From the NCBI RefSeq assembly GCF_016902535.1, contig NZ_JACSNY010000005.1, positions 62,001 to 126,000 of the forward strand: 64,000 nt of DNA, written 5' to 3'. Source of the DNA: Anaerotignum lactatifermentans (GTDB taxonomy: Bacteria; Bacillota; Clostridia; Lachnospirales; Anaerotignaceae). The position numbers and the translations under genes are program-made. This document shows, piece by piece, positions 53,101 to 60,143 of this stretch (position 1 is its first letter; each line of letters begins with the position of its first letter). Below the pieces are notes generated by a model, which searched no databases, had not been told where the DNA came from, and saw nothing but the letters and a program-made list of their open reading frames with translations.

Positions 53101-54942
53101 ATGGAGAAAATAAAAGTCATGAGTGTATTCGGCACCCGTCCCGAGGCCATCAAAATGGCGCCGCTGGTAAAGGTGCTGGAAGCATCGGAGGAAATCGAAA
53201 GCGTGGTCTGTGTGACGGCGCAGCACAGAGAAATGCTGGATCAGGTGCTGGAGATCTTTGACCTCCATCCCAAATACGATCTGGATATCATGCAGAGCCG
53301 CCAAAGTCTGGCAGGTATCACTACCCGTGCCCTGACAGGACTGGAGGAAGTCATGGCGGAGGAAAAACCGGATATCGTGCTGGTGCATGGGGACACCTCC
53401 ACCACCTTCGCCGGGGCATTGGCCGCGTATTACAATCAGGTAAAGGTGGGCCATGTGGAAGCGGGCCTGCGTACCTATGACAAATACCAGCCCTTCCCCG
53501 AGGAAATGAACCGCCGTCTGACGGGGGCGCTGACAGATCTCCATTTCGCGCCCACCAGACTGGCCAAAGAACATCTTCTGAAGGAAAATGTGGCGGAGGA
53601 TGGAATTTTCATTACGGGGAATACTGTCATTGACGCCCTGGCCCATACCATCGAGGAAGACTATACCTTCCATGAGGAGGTACTCAATTCCATTGATTTC
53701 AAAGGAAAACGGGTCATCGCCATGACGGCCCACCGCCGGGAAAATCTGGGGGAACCTCTGCGCAATATCTGCCATGCCGTAAAACGGATCGTGGAGGAAT
53801 TCCCGGATGTGGAAGTGGTTTATGCGGTACACAAAAATCCCGCGGTACAGGAAGTAGCCAGAGAAATTTTGGGCAGTCATGACCGTATCCATCTGACGGA
53901 CCCTCTGGATTTGAAGGATATGCATAATTTGATGTGCCGTTCCTTCTTTGTCATGACGGACAGCGGCGGACTCCAGGAGGAAGTGCCTTCCATGGGCAAG
54001 CCGGTGCTGGTGCTGCGCAATGTGACGGAACGTCCGGAGGGCGTAGAGGCCGGTACCTTGAAGCTGGCGGGTACAGAGGAAGAAACGGTCTATGCCATGG
54101 CGAAGGAGCTGCTGACGGACAAAGAGGTCTATGAGGCCATGGCGCAGGCGAAGAATCCCTTTGGCGACGGGAACGCGTCAAAACGGATTCGAGACGCGAT
54201 TTTATACGCATTCGGCAGAACGCAGGAACGTCCTGCGGACTATTGGAATACAGAACAGAATCACCGCAAGGAGGGAAACGATATGAAAGAAGAACGTATG
54301 GCAATCCTGAATATGCTGGAAAAGGGTCTGATTACCGTAGACGAGGCGGAACGCCTGCTGATCGTGCTGCAAAACGGCATGGGCATGGATAAGGACGGTA
54401 TCGGCAAGGCTGTAGGCGGCGCATTGGAAAAGGCGGGCGCTATGCTGGGCAGTGTGGCCAAGACCGTAGGCGAAAAAGCGGAACAGCTGCAGCCCCGGGT
54501 ACGGGAGGTAGCCACAAAGGTGGCGGATAAAGCCGACGAGATGCAGCCTACCGTAAGAAGTGTCGCTTTCCGCATGACGGAAAAGGCCCAGGAGCTGAAA
54601 GAGGACGCCCGCAACTATAAGGAAAAGCTTCGGGCGAAAAAATACCGCGATGAGGAAGAAGACTGGGACGATGAGGATCTGGACCAGATGGACGCGGCGG
54701 AAGCGGAACTGGCGGAGCAGGCGGAAACCCCCGCAGCGGAAGAAACGGATCCGGAAATGGAGAAGTACGCCAAAAACGTGGAAGCGGTTATGAGCTCTGT
54801 ACAGCTGCAGATGGAGCAGATTGACGAGTGTGAGGACTTTCTGAAGGCAGCCTTTGGCGATGTGGATCTGGAAGATCTGGAAGACGAAGGCGAAAAGAAG
54901 GAAGACGTTCCTGCTGAGGAAAAGAAAGACGAAGAAGCGTAA
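53101..54942 (+). CDS. wecB: UDP-GlcNAc 2-epimerase fused in frame to SHOCT-like/coiled-coil protein
   Basis: 613 aa as one uninterrupted frame. Residues 1 to about 380 are a complete non-hydrolysing UDP-N-acetylglucosamine 2-epimerase: VMSVFGTRPEAIKMAPLVK, HGDTSTTFAGALAAYY, VEAGLRTYDKYQPFPEEMNR, MTAHRRENLGEPL, DSGGLQEEVPSMGKPVL. It makes UDP-ManNAc for wall polymers. Residues 395-613 are a second protein: MKEERMAILNMLEKGLITVD (YvlB/SHOCT-like N-terminal helix pair), a repeat-rich amphipathic stretch (VREVATKVADKADEMQP) and an acidic tail. An internal ribosome site (AAGGAGGG) and ATG at 54283 sit at the junction, so the second half may also be made alone. The fusion is unusual: normally separate genes. 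Confidence 0.85.
   Translation: MEKIKVMSVFGTRPEAIKMAPLVKVLEASEEIESVVCVTAQHREMLDQVLEIFDLHPKYDLDIMQSRQSLAGITTRALTGLEEVMAEEKPDIVLVHGDTSTTFAGALAAYYNQVKVGHVEAGLRTYDKYQPFPEEMNRRLTGALTDLHFAPTRLAKEHLLKENVAEDGIFITGNTVIDALAHTIEEDYTFHEEVLNSIDFKGKRVIAMTAHRRENLGEPLRNICHAVKRIVEEFPDVEVVYAVHKNPAVQEVAREILGSHDRIHLTDPLDLKDMHNLMCRSFFVMTDSGGLQEEVPSMGKPVLVLRNVTERPEGVEAGTLKLAGTEEETVYAMAKELLTDKEVYEAMAQAKNPFGDGNASKRIRDAILYAFGRTQERPADYWNTEQNHRKEGNDMKEERMAILNMLEKGLITVDEAERLLIVLQNGMGMDKDGIGKAVGGALEKAGAMLGSVAKTVGEKAEQLQPRVREVATKVADKADEMQPTVRSVAFRMTEKAQELKEDARNYKEKLRAKKYRDEEEDWDDEDLDQMDAAEAELAEQAETPAAEETDPEMEKYAKNVEAVMSSVQLQMEQIDECEDFLKAAFGDVDLEDLEDEGEKKEDVPAEEKKDEEA
54283..54942 (+). CDS. Possible independent product of the fused 3' half (SHOCT-like/YvlB-N protein)
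   Basis: Internal start within the epimerase frame: GCAAGGAGGGAAACGAT-ATG gives MKEERMAILNMLEKGLITVD, 219 aa. The first 30 residues match the short helical domain at the start of YvlB-like proteins (EERxxILxMLExGxITxDEAxxLL). Then come heptad-like repeats (AKTVGEKAEQLQPRVREVA, ADKADEMQPTVRSVAFRMTE) and a very acidic C-terminus (EEEDWDDEDLDQMDAAEAE). The ribosome site suggests this was, and may still be, a separate gene. Confidence 0.55.
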   Translation: MKEERMAILNMLEKGLITVDEAERLLIVLQNGMGMDKDGIGKAVGGALEKAGAMLGSVAKTVGEKAEQLQPRVREVATKVADKADEMQPTVRSVAFRMTEKAQELKEDARNYKEKLRAKKYRDEEEDWDDEDLDQMDAAEAELAEQAETPAAEETDPEMEKYAKNVEAVMSSVQLQMEQIDECEDFLKAAFGDVDLEDLEDEGEKKEDVPAEEKKDEEA

Positions 54943-54970
54943 GGCAGCTCTTTAAAATAAGGAAATAAGA

Positions 54971-55017
54971 AACGCTGGAATCCTTTGTGGCCCAAAGGAT
55001 TCCAGCGTTATTTTTTT
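54971..55017. terminator. Terminator after epimerase fusion gene
   Basis: 17-bp perfect stem AACGCTGGAATCCTTTG / CAAAGGATTCCAGCGTT, loop TGGCC, then ATTTTTTT. Between convergent genes. Confidence 0.9.
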
Positions 55018-55042
55018 AGGATGCCGGAAATGGCACGTTTTC

Positions 55043-56245
55043 TTAATACTGGTCGCAGACCTGAAAAATATAGAATTTCAGATAATAAGACTCATCTGCC
55101 GCCCAGAGGATGGGATGATCCGGGGACTGGGTGCGGTATTCCACCTGCCGCAGACGCTTATGGACGTTTTTGGCGGCCTGACCAATGGTCTGGGTAAAGA
55201 GTTCATAATTCATGAAGTGGGAACAGGAGCAGGTAGCCAGATAGCCACCGTCCTTTAACAGCTTCATGGCCCGCAGATTGATTTCCCGATAGCCTTTGAC
55301 GGCGTTTTTCATGGAACTGCGGGATTTGGTAAAGGCGGGCGGGTCCAAAATGATGACGTCGAATTTCTCGCCTGCCTGTTCCAGTTCCGGCAGCAGGGAA
55401 AATACATCGCAGCACTGGAAGCGGACGGTGTTTTCCAACCCATTGAGTCTGGCATTTTCCGTGGCCTGATCCACTGCCAGCTGGGAGGCGTCTACCCCCA
55501 CAACGCTTTTGGCCCCGGCGATACCCGCGTTCAGGGCAAAAGAGCCGGTGTGGGTAAAGCAGTCCAGCACCTTTGCGCCTTTGCACAGCTTCTGGATGGC
55601 CAGACGGTTGTATTTCTGGTCCAGGAAAAAGCCGGTTTTCTGTCCGTCCTGGACATCGACGATGTAACGGACGCCGTTTTCCACAATCTCCACTTTGGTA
55701 TCGAAGGGGGCGGAGAGAAAGCCCTTGGTCCGCTCCATGCCTTCCTGGAGGCGTACCTTGGCATCGCTGCGCTCGTAGATGCCGCGGATGGTGATGCCGT
55801 CAGCCGCCAGTACCTCTGTCAGCAGACGAAGGATGGTCTCCTTCATTTGGTCGATGCCCAGAGCCAGGGACTGTACTACCAGAATATCGGAAAATTTATC
55901 TACCACCAATCCCGGCAGGAAATCCGCCTCGCCGAAAATGACGCGGCAGGAAGCGGTATCCACGGTTTTTTTCCGGTAATCCCAGGCCGCCTGCACCCGG
56001 CGTCGGAGGAACGCCTCGTCTACAACGGCGTCGGCGTGACGGCTCATCATGCGGACGGTGATTTTGGAATGATTGTTATAAAAGCCGATGCCCATGGGGT
56101 AGCCGTCAAAATCCAGAAGGGAGATCATCTGGCCGTTCTGGACCTCGGGGGAAACAGCGGCGATTTCGTTGTCGAATACCCACAGACCGCCTGCCTTCAG
56201 GGCGCGGCCTTCGCCTTTTTTCAGGGTAACGGAAGGATAGGACAT
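55043..56245 (-). CDS. rlmI: Class I SAM-dependent rRNA methyltransferase (RlmI-like)
   Basis: 400 aa, start MSYPSVTLKKGEGRALKAGG behind AAAGGAG. N-terminal PUA domain (WVFDNEIAAVSPEVQNGQMI), middle EEHUD-like domain with GFFLDQKYNRLAI, C-terminal Rossmann methyltransferase (VLDCFTHTGSFALNAGIAGA, FDVIILDPPAFTKS, and catalytic Cys in LATCSCSHFM). Likely makes m5C in 23S rRNA (position 1962 in E. coli). Confidence 0.9.
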   Translation of the reverse strand: MSYPSVTLKKGEGRALKAGGLWVFDNEIAAVSPEVQNGQMISLLDFDGYPMGIGFYNNHSKITVRMMSRHADAVVDEAFLRRRVQAAWDYRKKTVDTASCRVIFGEADFLPGLVVDKFSDILVVQSLALGIDQMKETILRLLTEVLAADGITIRGIYERSDAKVRLQEGMERTKGFLSAPFDTKVEIVENGVRYIVDVQDGQKTGFFLDQKYNRLAIQKLCKGAKVLDCFTHTGSFALNAGIAGAKSVVGVDASQLAVDQATENARLNGLENTVRFQCCDVFSLLPELEQAGEKFDVIILDPPAFTKSRSSMKNAVKGYREINLRAMKLLKDGGYLATCSCSHFMNYELFTQTIGQAAKNVHKRLRQVEYRTQSPDHPILWAADESYYLKFYIFQVCDQY

Positions 56246-56270
56246 GGTAAAACTCCTTTCTTGAGGAAGA

Positions 56271-56304
56271 AAAAAGCCTGATTTTTCGCGAAATCAGGCT
56301 TTTT
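56271..56304. terminator. Terminator after CofE-like gene
   Basis: AAAAAGCCTGATTT-TTCGCG-AAATCAGGCTTTTT, 14-bp perfect stem; ends the minus-strand transcript of the CofE-like gene just before rlmI. Confidence 0.85.
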
Positions 56305-56320
56305 GTATGTACTCCGTCGC

Positions 56321-57502
56321 TTAGTTTGCGTAGTTGTTGAAGTAGTTCTGTACCAGAACGATAGGTGTGCCCTTGTCGCCGCTGCCGCTGGTCAGGTCGC
56401 AGAGGGAACCGATCAGGTCTGTCAGACGGCGGGGTGTGGTACCTTCGGATACCATGCTGCCTTTCAGATCTTTGTCTTTTTCTCTGATGCGCTGACGGAT
56501 GGCGTCTGCCAGAGCTTCGCCGGACAGATCAGCAAAGTCGTTGTCTGCCAGATATTTCAGTTTTACTTCGTTGGGCAGACCGATCAGGCCGTCTGTGTAG
56601 CCTGCGCCGACAACGGGGTCAGCCAGCTCCCAGATCTTGCCGACGGGATCTTTGAAAGCACCGTCGCCGTAGATCATGGCTTCTACACGCACGCCAGTCT
56701 GTGCCAGAATTTCTTTCTGGATGTTTTCTGCTACTTCCTGGGCGTTTTTAGGGAACAGCTTTACCGTAGTTTCTGTTGCTTTATTGGAGCCCAGCAGACC
56801 GTATTCGGGGTTGAAGCCGCTGCCGTTTACGGATTCTGTCAGGATTTCGCTCAGTGTAAATACCTTTTCACCGCCTGCTGCCAGGATGCGGCGTTTGGAG
56901 CGTTCTCTGGAGTGGATGTCGCAGCACAGAACGTTCTTTGTGAATTTTACGATAGCTTCGGGATGGTTTGCGAATACGATTTCCGCCTCCGCGCCTTCTT
57001 CTTTAATCAGGGAAGCGTAGTAGTCCACATAGTCCACGCCGGTGAAAGGATGTTTGATATAACCAAAGGCTTTGCGGTATTCTTCCAGAGACAGCACATC
57101 TGTGTAAGGGTTTACGCCGCTGTCATCCAGTACGTCCATATCAAACAGATGGTTGCCTACCTCATCGGAAGGGTAGCTCAGCATCAGAACAACCTTTTTC
57201 GCGCCCTTTGCGATACCGCGCAGGCAGATGGCGAAACGGTTTCTGCTGAGGATAGGGAATACAACACCGATGGTTTCACCGCCCAGTTTTGCTTTTACGT
57301 CTGCGGCGATATCCTCTGTGGAAGCGTAGTTACCGTCTGCTCTGGCAACAACAGCCTCTGTAACACAGACAACGTCTTTTTCCTTCAGCTGGAAGCCATC
57401 CTCTTTTGCCGCGCTAAGAACGGAATCCACAACGATTTTCACGATATCATCGCCTTCCCGGATGATGGGTGCTTTGATACCTCTGGAAATTGTACCTGCC
57501 AT
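56321..57502 (-). CDS. Coenzyme F420-0:L-glutamate ligase-like (CofE family) protein
   Basis: 393 aa, start MAGTISRGIKAPIIREGDDI after GAGGAGG. Resembles CofE/F420-0:gamma-glutamyl ligase in its N-terminal half (RGIKAPIIREGDDIVKIV, VVCVTEAVVARADGNYAS) with NRFAICLRGIAKGAKKVVLM and HPFTGVDYVDYY. Clostridial relatives are widespread in organisms without F420, so the real glutamate acceptor is unknown; a role in another amide ligation or in cofactor modification is possible. Own promoter, structured leader with terminator, and own 3' terminator. Confidence 0.78.
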   Translation of the reverse strand: MAGTISRGIKAPIIREGDDIVKIVVDSVLSAAKEDGFQLKEKDVVCVTEAVVARADGNYASTEDIAADVKAKLGGETIGVVFPILSRNRFAICLRGIAKGAKKVVLMLSYPSDEVGNHLFDMDVLDDSGVNPYTDVLSLEEYRKAFGYIKHPFTGVDYVDYYASLIKEEGAEAEIVFANHPEAIVKFTKNVLCCDIHSRERSKRRILAAGGEKVFTLSEILTESVNGSGFNPEYGLLGSNKATETTVKLFPKNAQEVAENIQKEILAQTGVRVEAMIYGDGAFKDPVGKIWELADPVVGAGYTDGLIGLPNEVKLKYLADNDFADLSGEALADAIRQRIREKDKDLKGSMVSEGTTPRRLTDLIGSLCDLTSGSGDKGTPIVLVQNYFNNYAN

Positions 57503-57671
57503 AATGAAAAAACCTCCTCAATAATAACTGTAAAATAGTAAAAAACAGGATCACCTGATTTTTGGCAATAAAAAAACATCAAATTTTGCCTGCAGAAATC
57601 CCAGTGACGGGATTGAAGGAAACCTTTGATGTATCTTGGTGGGTGAAGCGATTTTCAATCACCGACAAGTT
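57503..57671 (-). promoter_or_regulatory. Structured leader (attenuator/riboswitch-like) of CofE-like gene
   Basis: Transcript from about 57665 would fold a GGTGA/TCACC hairpin followed by a long terminator-like structure at 57632-57576: ACATCAAA pairs with TTTGATGT, with an inner AATCCC/GGGATT stem, then TTTTTTT. A second small hairpin CAGG/CCTG plus TTTTTT follows at about 57557-57546. The gene starts 67 bp past the terminator. No match seen to T-box, SAM, TPP, THF, ZTP, glycine or lysine elements. Confidence 0.5.
57576..57632 (-). terminator. Leader terminator upstream of CofE-like gene
   Basis: Outer stem ACATCAAA/TTTGATGT, inner stem AATCCC/GGGATT, followed on the minus strand by TTTTTTTATT. 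Lies between the promoter and the gene, so it must be conditional or leaky. Confidence 0.65.
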
Positions 57672-57701
57672 ATTTTACCAAGAACAGCGCGGTCTTGTCA
57701 A
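57672..57701 (-). promoter_or_regulatory. Promoter of CofE-like gene
   Basis: Perfect -35 TTGACA (57701-57696, minus strand), 18-bp spacer, TAAAAT (57677-57672). Confidence 0.7.
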
Positions 57702-57851
57702 TACGGGAAACAGGGGAAAATGCAGAAAAATTGCCGTGATTTAAGGACTTTTTATACCTTTCGTCGGAAATTTGCAGGTTTTTCTACATAAATTATTAAA
57801 ATTTATCCTGTAAAATGGTCCATAAGATCAAAACAGGAGAAGGTGACGGAT

Positions 57852-58079
57852 GTGCGGTGTATGGACTGCGGAAAGGAAATGGAGCGGGGCACAGTGGAGG
57901 CCCTGGTCCCCAGTGTGGAAACGTGGAATATCTTTACTTCTGAACGGGAGAAGGCCAAAACAGGCATCCAGGGCTTTTTCCGCCATACGGTGACCGTTCC
58001 CCTGCGGATGGAGGAACAGGCGGCGTGGCACTGTCCGGACTGCAAAAAGGTCCTGATGTGGGTCGGAAGCAGGAAATAA
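57852..58079 (+). CDS. Small zinc-ribbon protein (DUF6487/PF20097-like)
   Basis: 75 aa with a GTG start (RCMDCGKEMERGTVEALVPS follows) preceded by GGAGAAGGTGACGGAT; a further GTG three codons upstream is too near the ribosome site. Two CxxC knuckles, CMDCGKEM at the N-terminus and WHCPDCKKVL at the C-terminus, with a beta-sheet centre, fit the short zinc-ribbon family with 'CPYCGKEMEKG' openings. Function unknown. 41 bp before the VanZ-like gene, probably cotranscribed. Confidence 0.75.
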   Translation: MRCMDCGKEMERGTVEALVPSVETWNIFTSEREKAKTGIQGFFRHTVTVPLRMEEQAAWHCPDCKKVLMWVGSRK

Positions 58080-58120
58080 AAGGGAACATAGTTTTTAGAG
58101 AAGAGAAAGGAGGAGAAGCG

Positions 58121-58699
58121 ATGATCGGATGGTTCGGTTCTGTCATGTTATCCAGTGTCATATTGTTTTTAGCGGCGGTGCCCTGGCTGTGGCTGTGGCA
58201 GTGCCGGGGAGATCATCAGTTTTCTCCTTTGCTGTATCGGGTCGGTGTGTGGGTATTCTGCTTTTACCTGATAGGGCTGGCGGCGGCGACGGGAGTGGCG
58301 GCGCTGCTGTTTCAGGCGCCTGTGTTCGCGCCCTACTGGAACGGCATCCTTCTGGCGGATCTGTTCCTCTGCCCGGAGCAGTATGTACTCAACATCATTT
58401 TATTCCTGCCCCTGGGATTTCTGGCGCCGCTGCTGTGGGCCTCCTGGCGGCAGGAGAGAAAAGTGATGCTGCTGGGATTCGGTGTATCCGCGCTGATTGA
58501 GATTTTGCAAATGTTCTGCGGCAGGACTACCGATGTGGATGATCTGCTGATGAATACCATGGGTGCGGTTCTGGGGTATCTGTTCTTCTGTTGGGTACAG
58601 AGAGAAACCTTTTCCTATTATGTGAAAAAGGACGGTTCTCAAGGGCTGGCGATGACAGCGCTGCGTCAGCTGCGGGCCGGAGAACAGATCCTGCTGTGA
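58121..58699 (+). CDS. VanZ-family membrane protein
   Basis: 192 aa, start MIGWFGSVMLSSVILFLAAV behind AAAGGAGGAG. Four to five helices and the VanZ pattern: NIILFLPLGFLAPLLWASWR, then FGVSALIEILQMFCGRTTDV DDLLMNTMGAVLGY (given in two parts). VanZ gives low-level teicoplanin resistance in enterococci; most chromosomal homologues have unknown envelope roles. Confidence 0.88.
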   Translation: MIGWFGSVMLSSVILFLAAVPWLWLWQCRGDHQFSPLLYRVGVWVFCFYLIGLAAATGVAALLFQAPVFAPYWNGILLADLFLCPEQYVLNIILFLPLGFLAPLLWASWRQERKVMLLGFGVSALIEILQMFCGRTTDVDDLLMNTMGAVLGYLFFCWVQRETFSYYVKKDGSQGLAMTALRQLRAGEQILL

Positions 58700-58704
58700 C
58701 CAGA

Positions 58705-58746
58705 GAAAAAAGACACTTCTTCTTTCCGGGAAGAGGTGTCTTTTTT
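58705..58746. terminator. Bidirectional terminator after VanZ-like gene
   Basis: AAAAAAGACACTTCTTC / GAAGAGGTGTCTTTTTT with loop TTTCCGG, between convergent VanZ-like and deoD genes. Confidence 0.88.
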
Positions 58747-58792
58747 GCGTTAAAAAAGCCGCCGGAAGCCCCGACGGCTTTGCTGTTGCTTT

Positions 58793-59512
58793 TTACAGCT
58801 TGTCCATGCGCACAGCGGTTGCCAGTGCGATTTCCATCATCTGTGTGAAGCTCATCTGACGTTCTTCCGGTGTGGTTTCTTCGCCAGTGAAGGGCATGTC
58901 GGAAATGGTTACCAGTGCCAGCGCACGTTTGCCCAGACGAGCAGCGGTCATATACAGACCCGCGGATTCCATTTCAGCTGCCATTGCGCCCATTTTCTGC
59001 CATTTGCGCAAAGCATCCGCATCGTCATCATAGAATGTGTCTGCGGAAAGCAGAGAGCCTACTTTCAGATCCAGACCCAGATCCTTTGCCGCTTCTACGG
59101 CTGTGGAAAGCAGTGTGTAATCTGCGGTAGGTGCGAATGTGCCGGGCAGGTTGTACTGTGCGGCAAAGTTGGAATTGGTGTGGGAGGACATGCCTGCCAC
59201 AATGTCACGCATTTTCAGATTTTCATTGATGGCGCCGGCAGAGCCGATACGGATGATGTTTTCCACGCCAAAGAAGCTGTAAAGTTCGTAGCTGTATATA
59301 CCGATAGAAGGGATGCCCATGCCGCTTGCCATAACGGAAACAGGTACGCCCTGATACGTTCCTGTGTACCCCTGAACGCCGCGTACGTTATTGACCAGCA
59401 CAGGGTTTTCCAGGAAAGTCTCCGCGATGAATTTTGAGCGCAGCGGATCGCCGGGCATCAGTACGGTTTTTGCGAATGCGCCTTTTTCGGCCGCAATATG
59501 AGCAGTTGCCAT
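58793..59512 (-). CDS. deoD: Purine-nucleoside phosphorylase, DeoD type
   Basis: 239 aa, starting MATAHIAAEKGAFAKTVLMP behind AAAGGTGGAG; a GTG four codons upstream is adjacent to the ribosome site. Family marks: VLMPGDPLRSKFIAETF, NNVRGVQGYTGTYQG, MASGMGIPSIGIYSYEL, IRIGSAGAI, and AAEMESAGLYMTAARLGKRA. Splits purine (deoxy)ribonucleosides with phosphate for salvage; hexameric class. Candidate extended -10 TGGTATGAT upstream. Confidence 0.95.
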   Translation of the reverse strand: MATAHIAAEKGAFAKTVLMPGDPLRSKFIAETFLENPVLVNNVRGVQGYTGTYQGVPVSVMASGMGIPSIGIYSYELYSFFGVENIIRIGSAGAINENLKMRDIVAGMSSHTNSNFAAQYNLPGTFAPTADYTLLSTAVEAAKDLGLDLKVGSLLSADTFYDDDADALRKWQKMGAMAAEMESAGLYMTAARLGKRALALVTISDMPFTGEETTPEERQMSFTQMMEIALATAVRMDKL

Positions 59513-59718
59513 TGGAATCTCCACCTTTCTTAAGTTCCATTCTTATTTTGTTGCTGTTATTATCATACCAGTTTTTTTGCGAAATGAAAAGAAAAAAGAA
59601 TGAATTTTCATTGGCAGAAATGTTTTCGAAAGGAAACAGACATGGGACAAAAAAGAGGAAAAAACTGTAAAAAAACGGGAGAAAAGGCCGGATTTCCGGT
59701 GTATTTTGGCGGAAAGAC
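59513..59718. other. deoD upstream region
   Basis: AT-rich; contains the deoD promoter (extended -10 TGGTATGAT on the minus strand near 59572) and no gene. The lysine-riboswitch promoter starts at 59719 on the other strand. Confidence 0.4.
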
Positions 59719-59747
59719 TTGACTTTAGACAAGTGATATGGTATGAA
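59719..59747 (+). promoter_or_regulatory. Promoter of lysine-riboswitch transcript
   Basis: TTGACT at 59719-59724, 17-bp spacer ending TG-G, TATGAA at 59742-59747. Confidence 0.7.
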
Positions 59748-59788
59748 TGAAAGTAATCATGTCCGACATTTTTCGGACAGACAAAACA

Positions 59789-59946
59789 GATAGAGGCGCG
59801 GAAGCAATCAGTACCCCCTTGGAAGAAATGCCGGGCGGCAGAGGGGCGAAAGGTGCTGCCGCCGAAGTCCTTTGGCAGGCCCGATGGCCGGGGGACTGGG
59901 ACGCCGGAGAAGATGCGGCGTACTGTCACGTTTGTGGAGCGCTATC
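59789..59946 (+). ncRNA. Lysine riboswitch (L box)
   Basis: P1 GATAG/CTATC at the ends (59789-59793, 59942-59946). Conserved core elements in order: AGAGGCGCGGAAGCAATCAG, a P2 arm with CCCCCTTGG, AGGGGCGAAAGG, CCGCCGAAGTCC, GGCAGGCCC, GGGGGACTGGGACGCCG, ACTGTCA and TTTGTGGAGCGCTATC. This order and spacing are those of the L-box aptamer, which binds lysine and shuts down downstream expression. Preceded by a hairpin GTCCGA/TCGGAC at 59761-59778. Confidence 0.9.
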
Positions 59947-59995
59947 AAAATCTTGAAAACGGCTTTTTTGCCGTGGTTTTTGTGAAAAAAAGCAG

Positions 59996-60030
59996 GATTC
60001 TGTGGGCGTTTGACACAGAATCTTTTTTTT
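59996..60030 (+). terminator. Expression-platform terminator of lysine riboswitch
   Basis: GATTCTGTG-GGCGTTTGA-CACAGAATC plus TTTTTTTT. An earlier small hairpin ACGGC/GCCGT with GGTTTTT (59957-59980) may be part of the switch. Confidence 0.8.
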
Positions 60031-60143
60031 GCGTGAAAGCGGCTGTTTTTGTCAATCTGGTTCCGCCGGTGTCAGGAAAAGGGGAATTTCGCCGGAAGGA
60101 CCATGTCGTCATCATGTAATAGTTTCAGAGAGGAGCAAAGGGT

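Noticed and set aside
57503-57701. T-box, SAM, TPP or other known riboswitch for the CofE-like gene
   Set aside because: None of the conserved cores of these classes could be found; kept as an unassigned structured leader.
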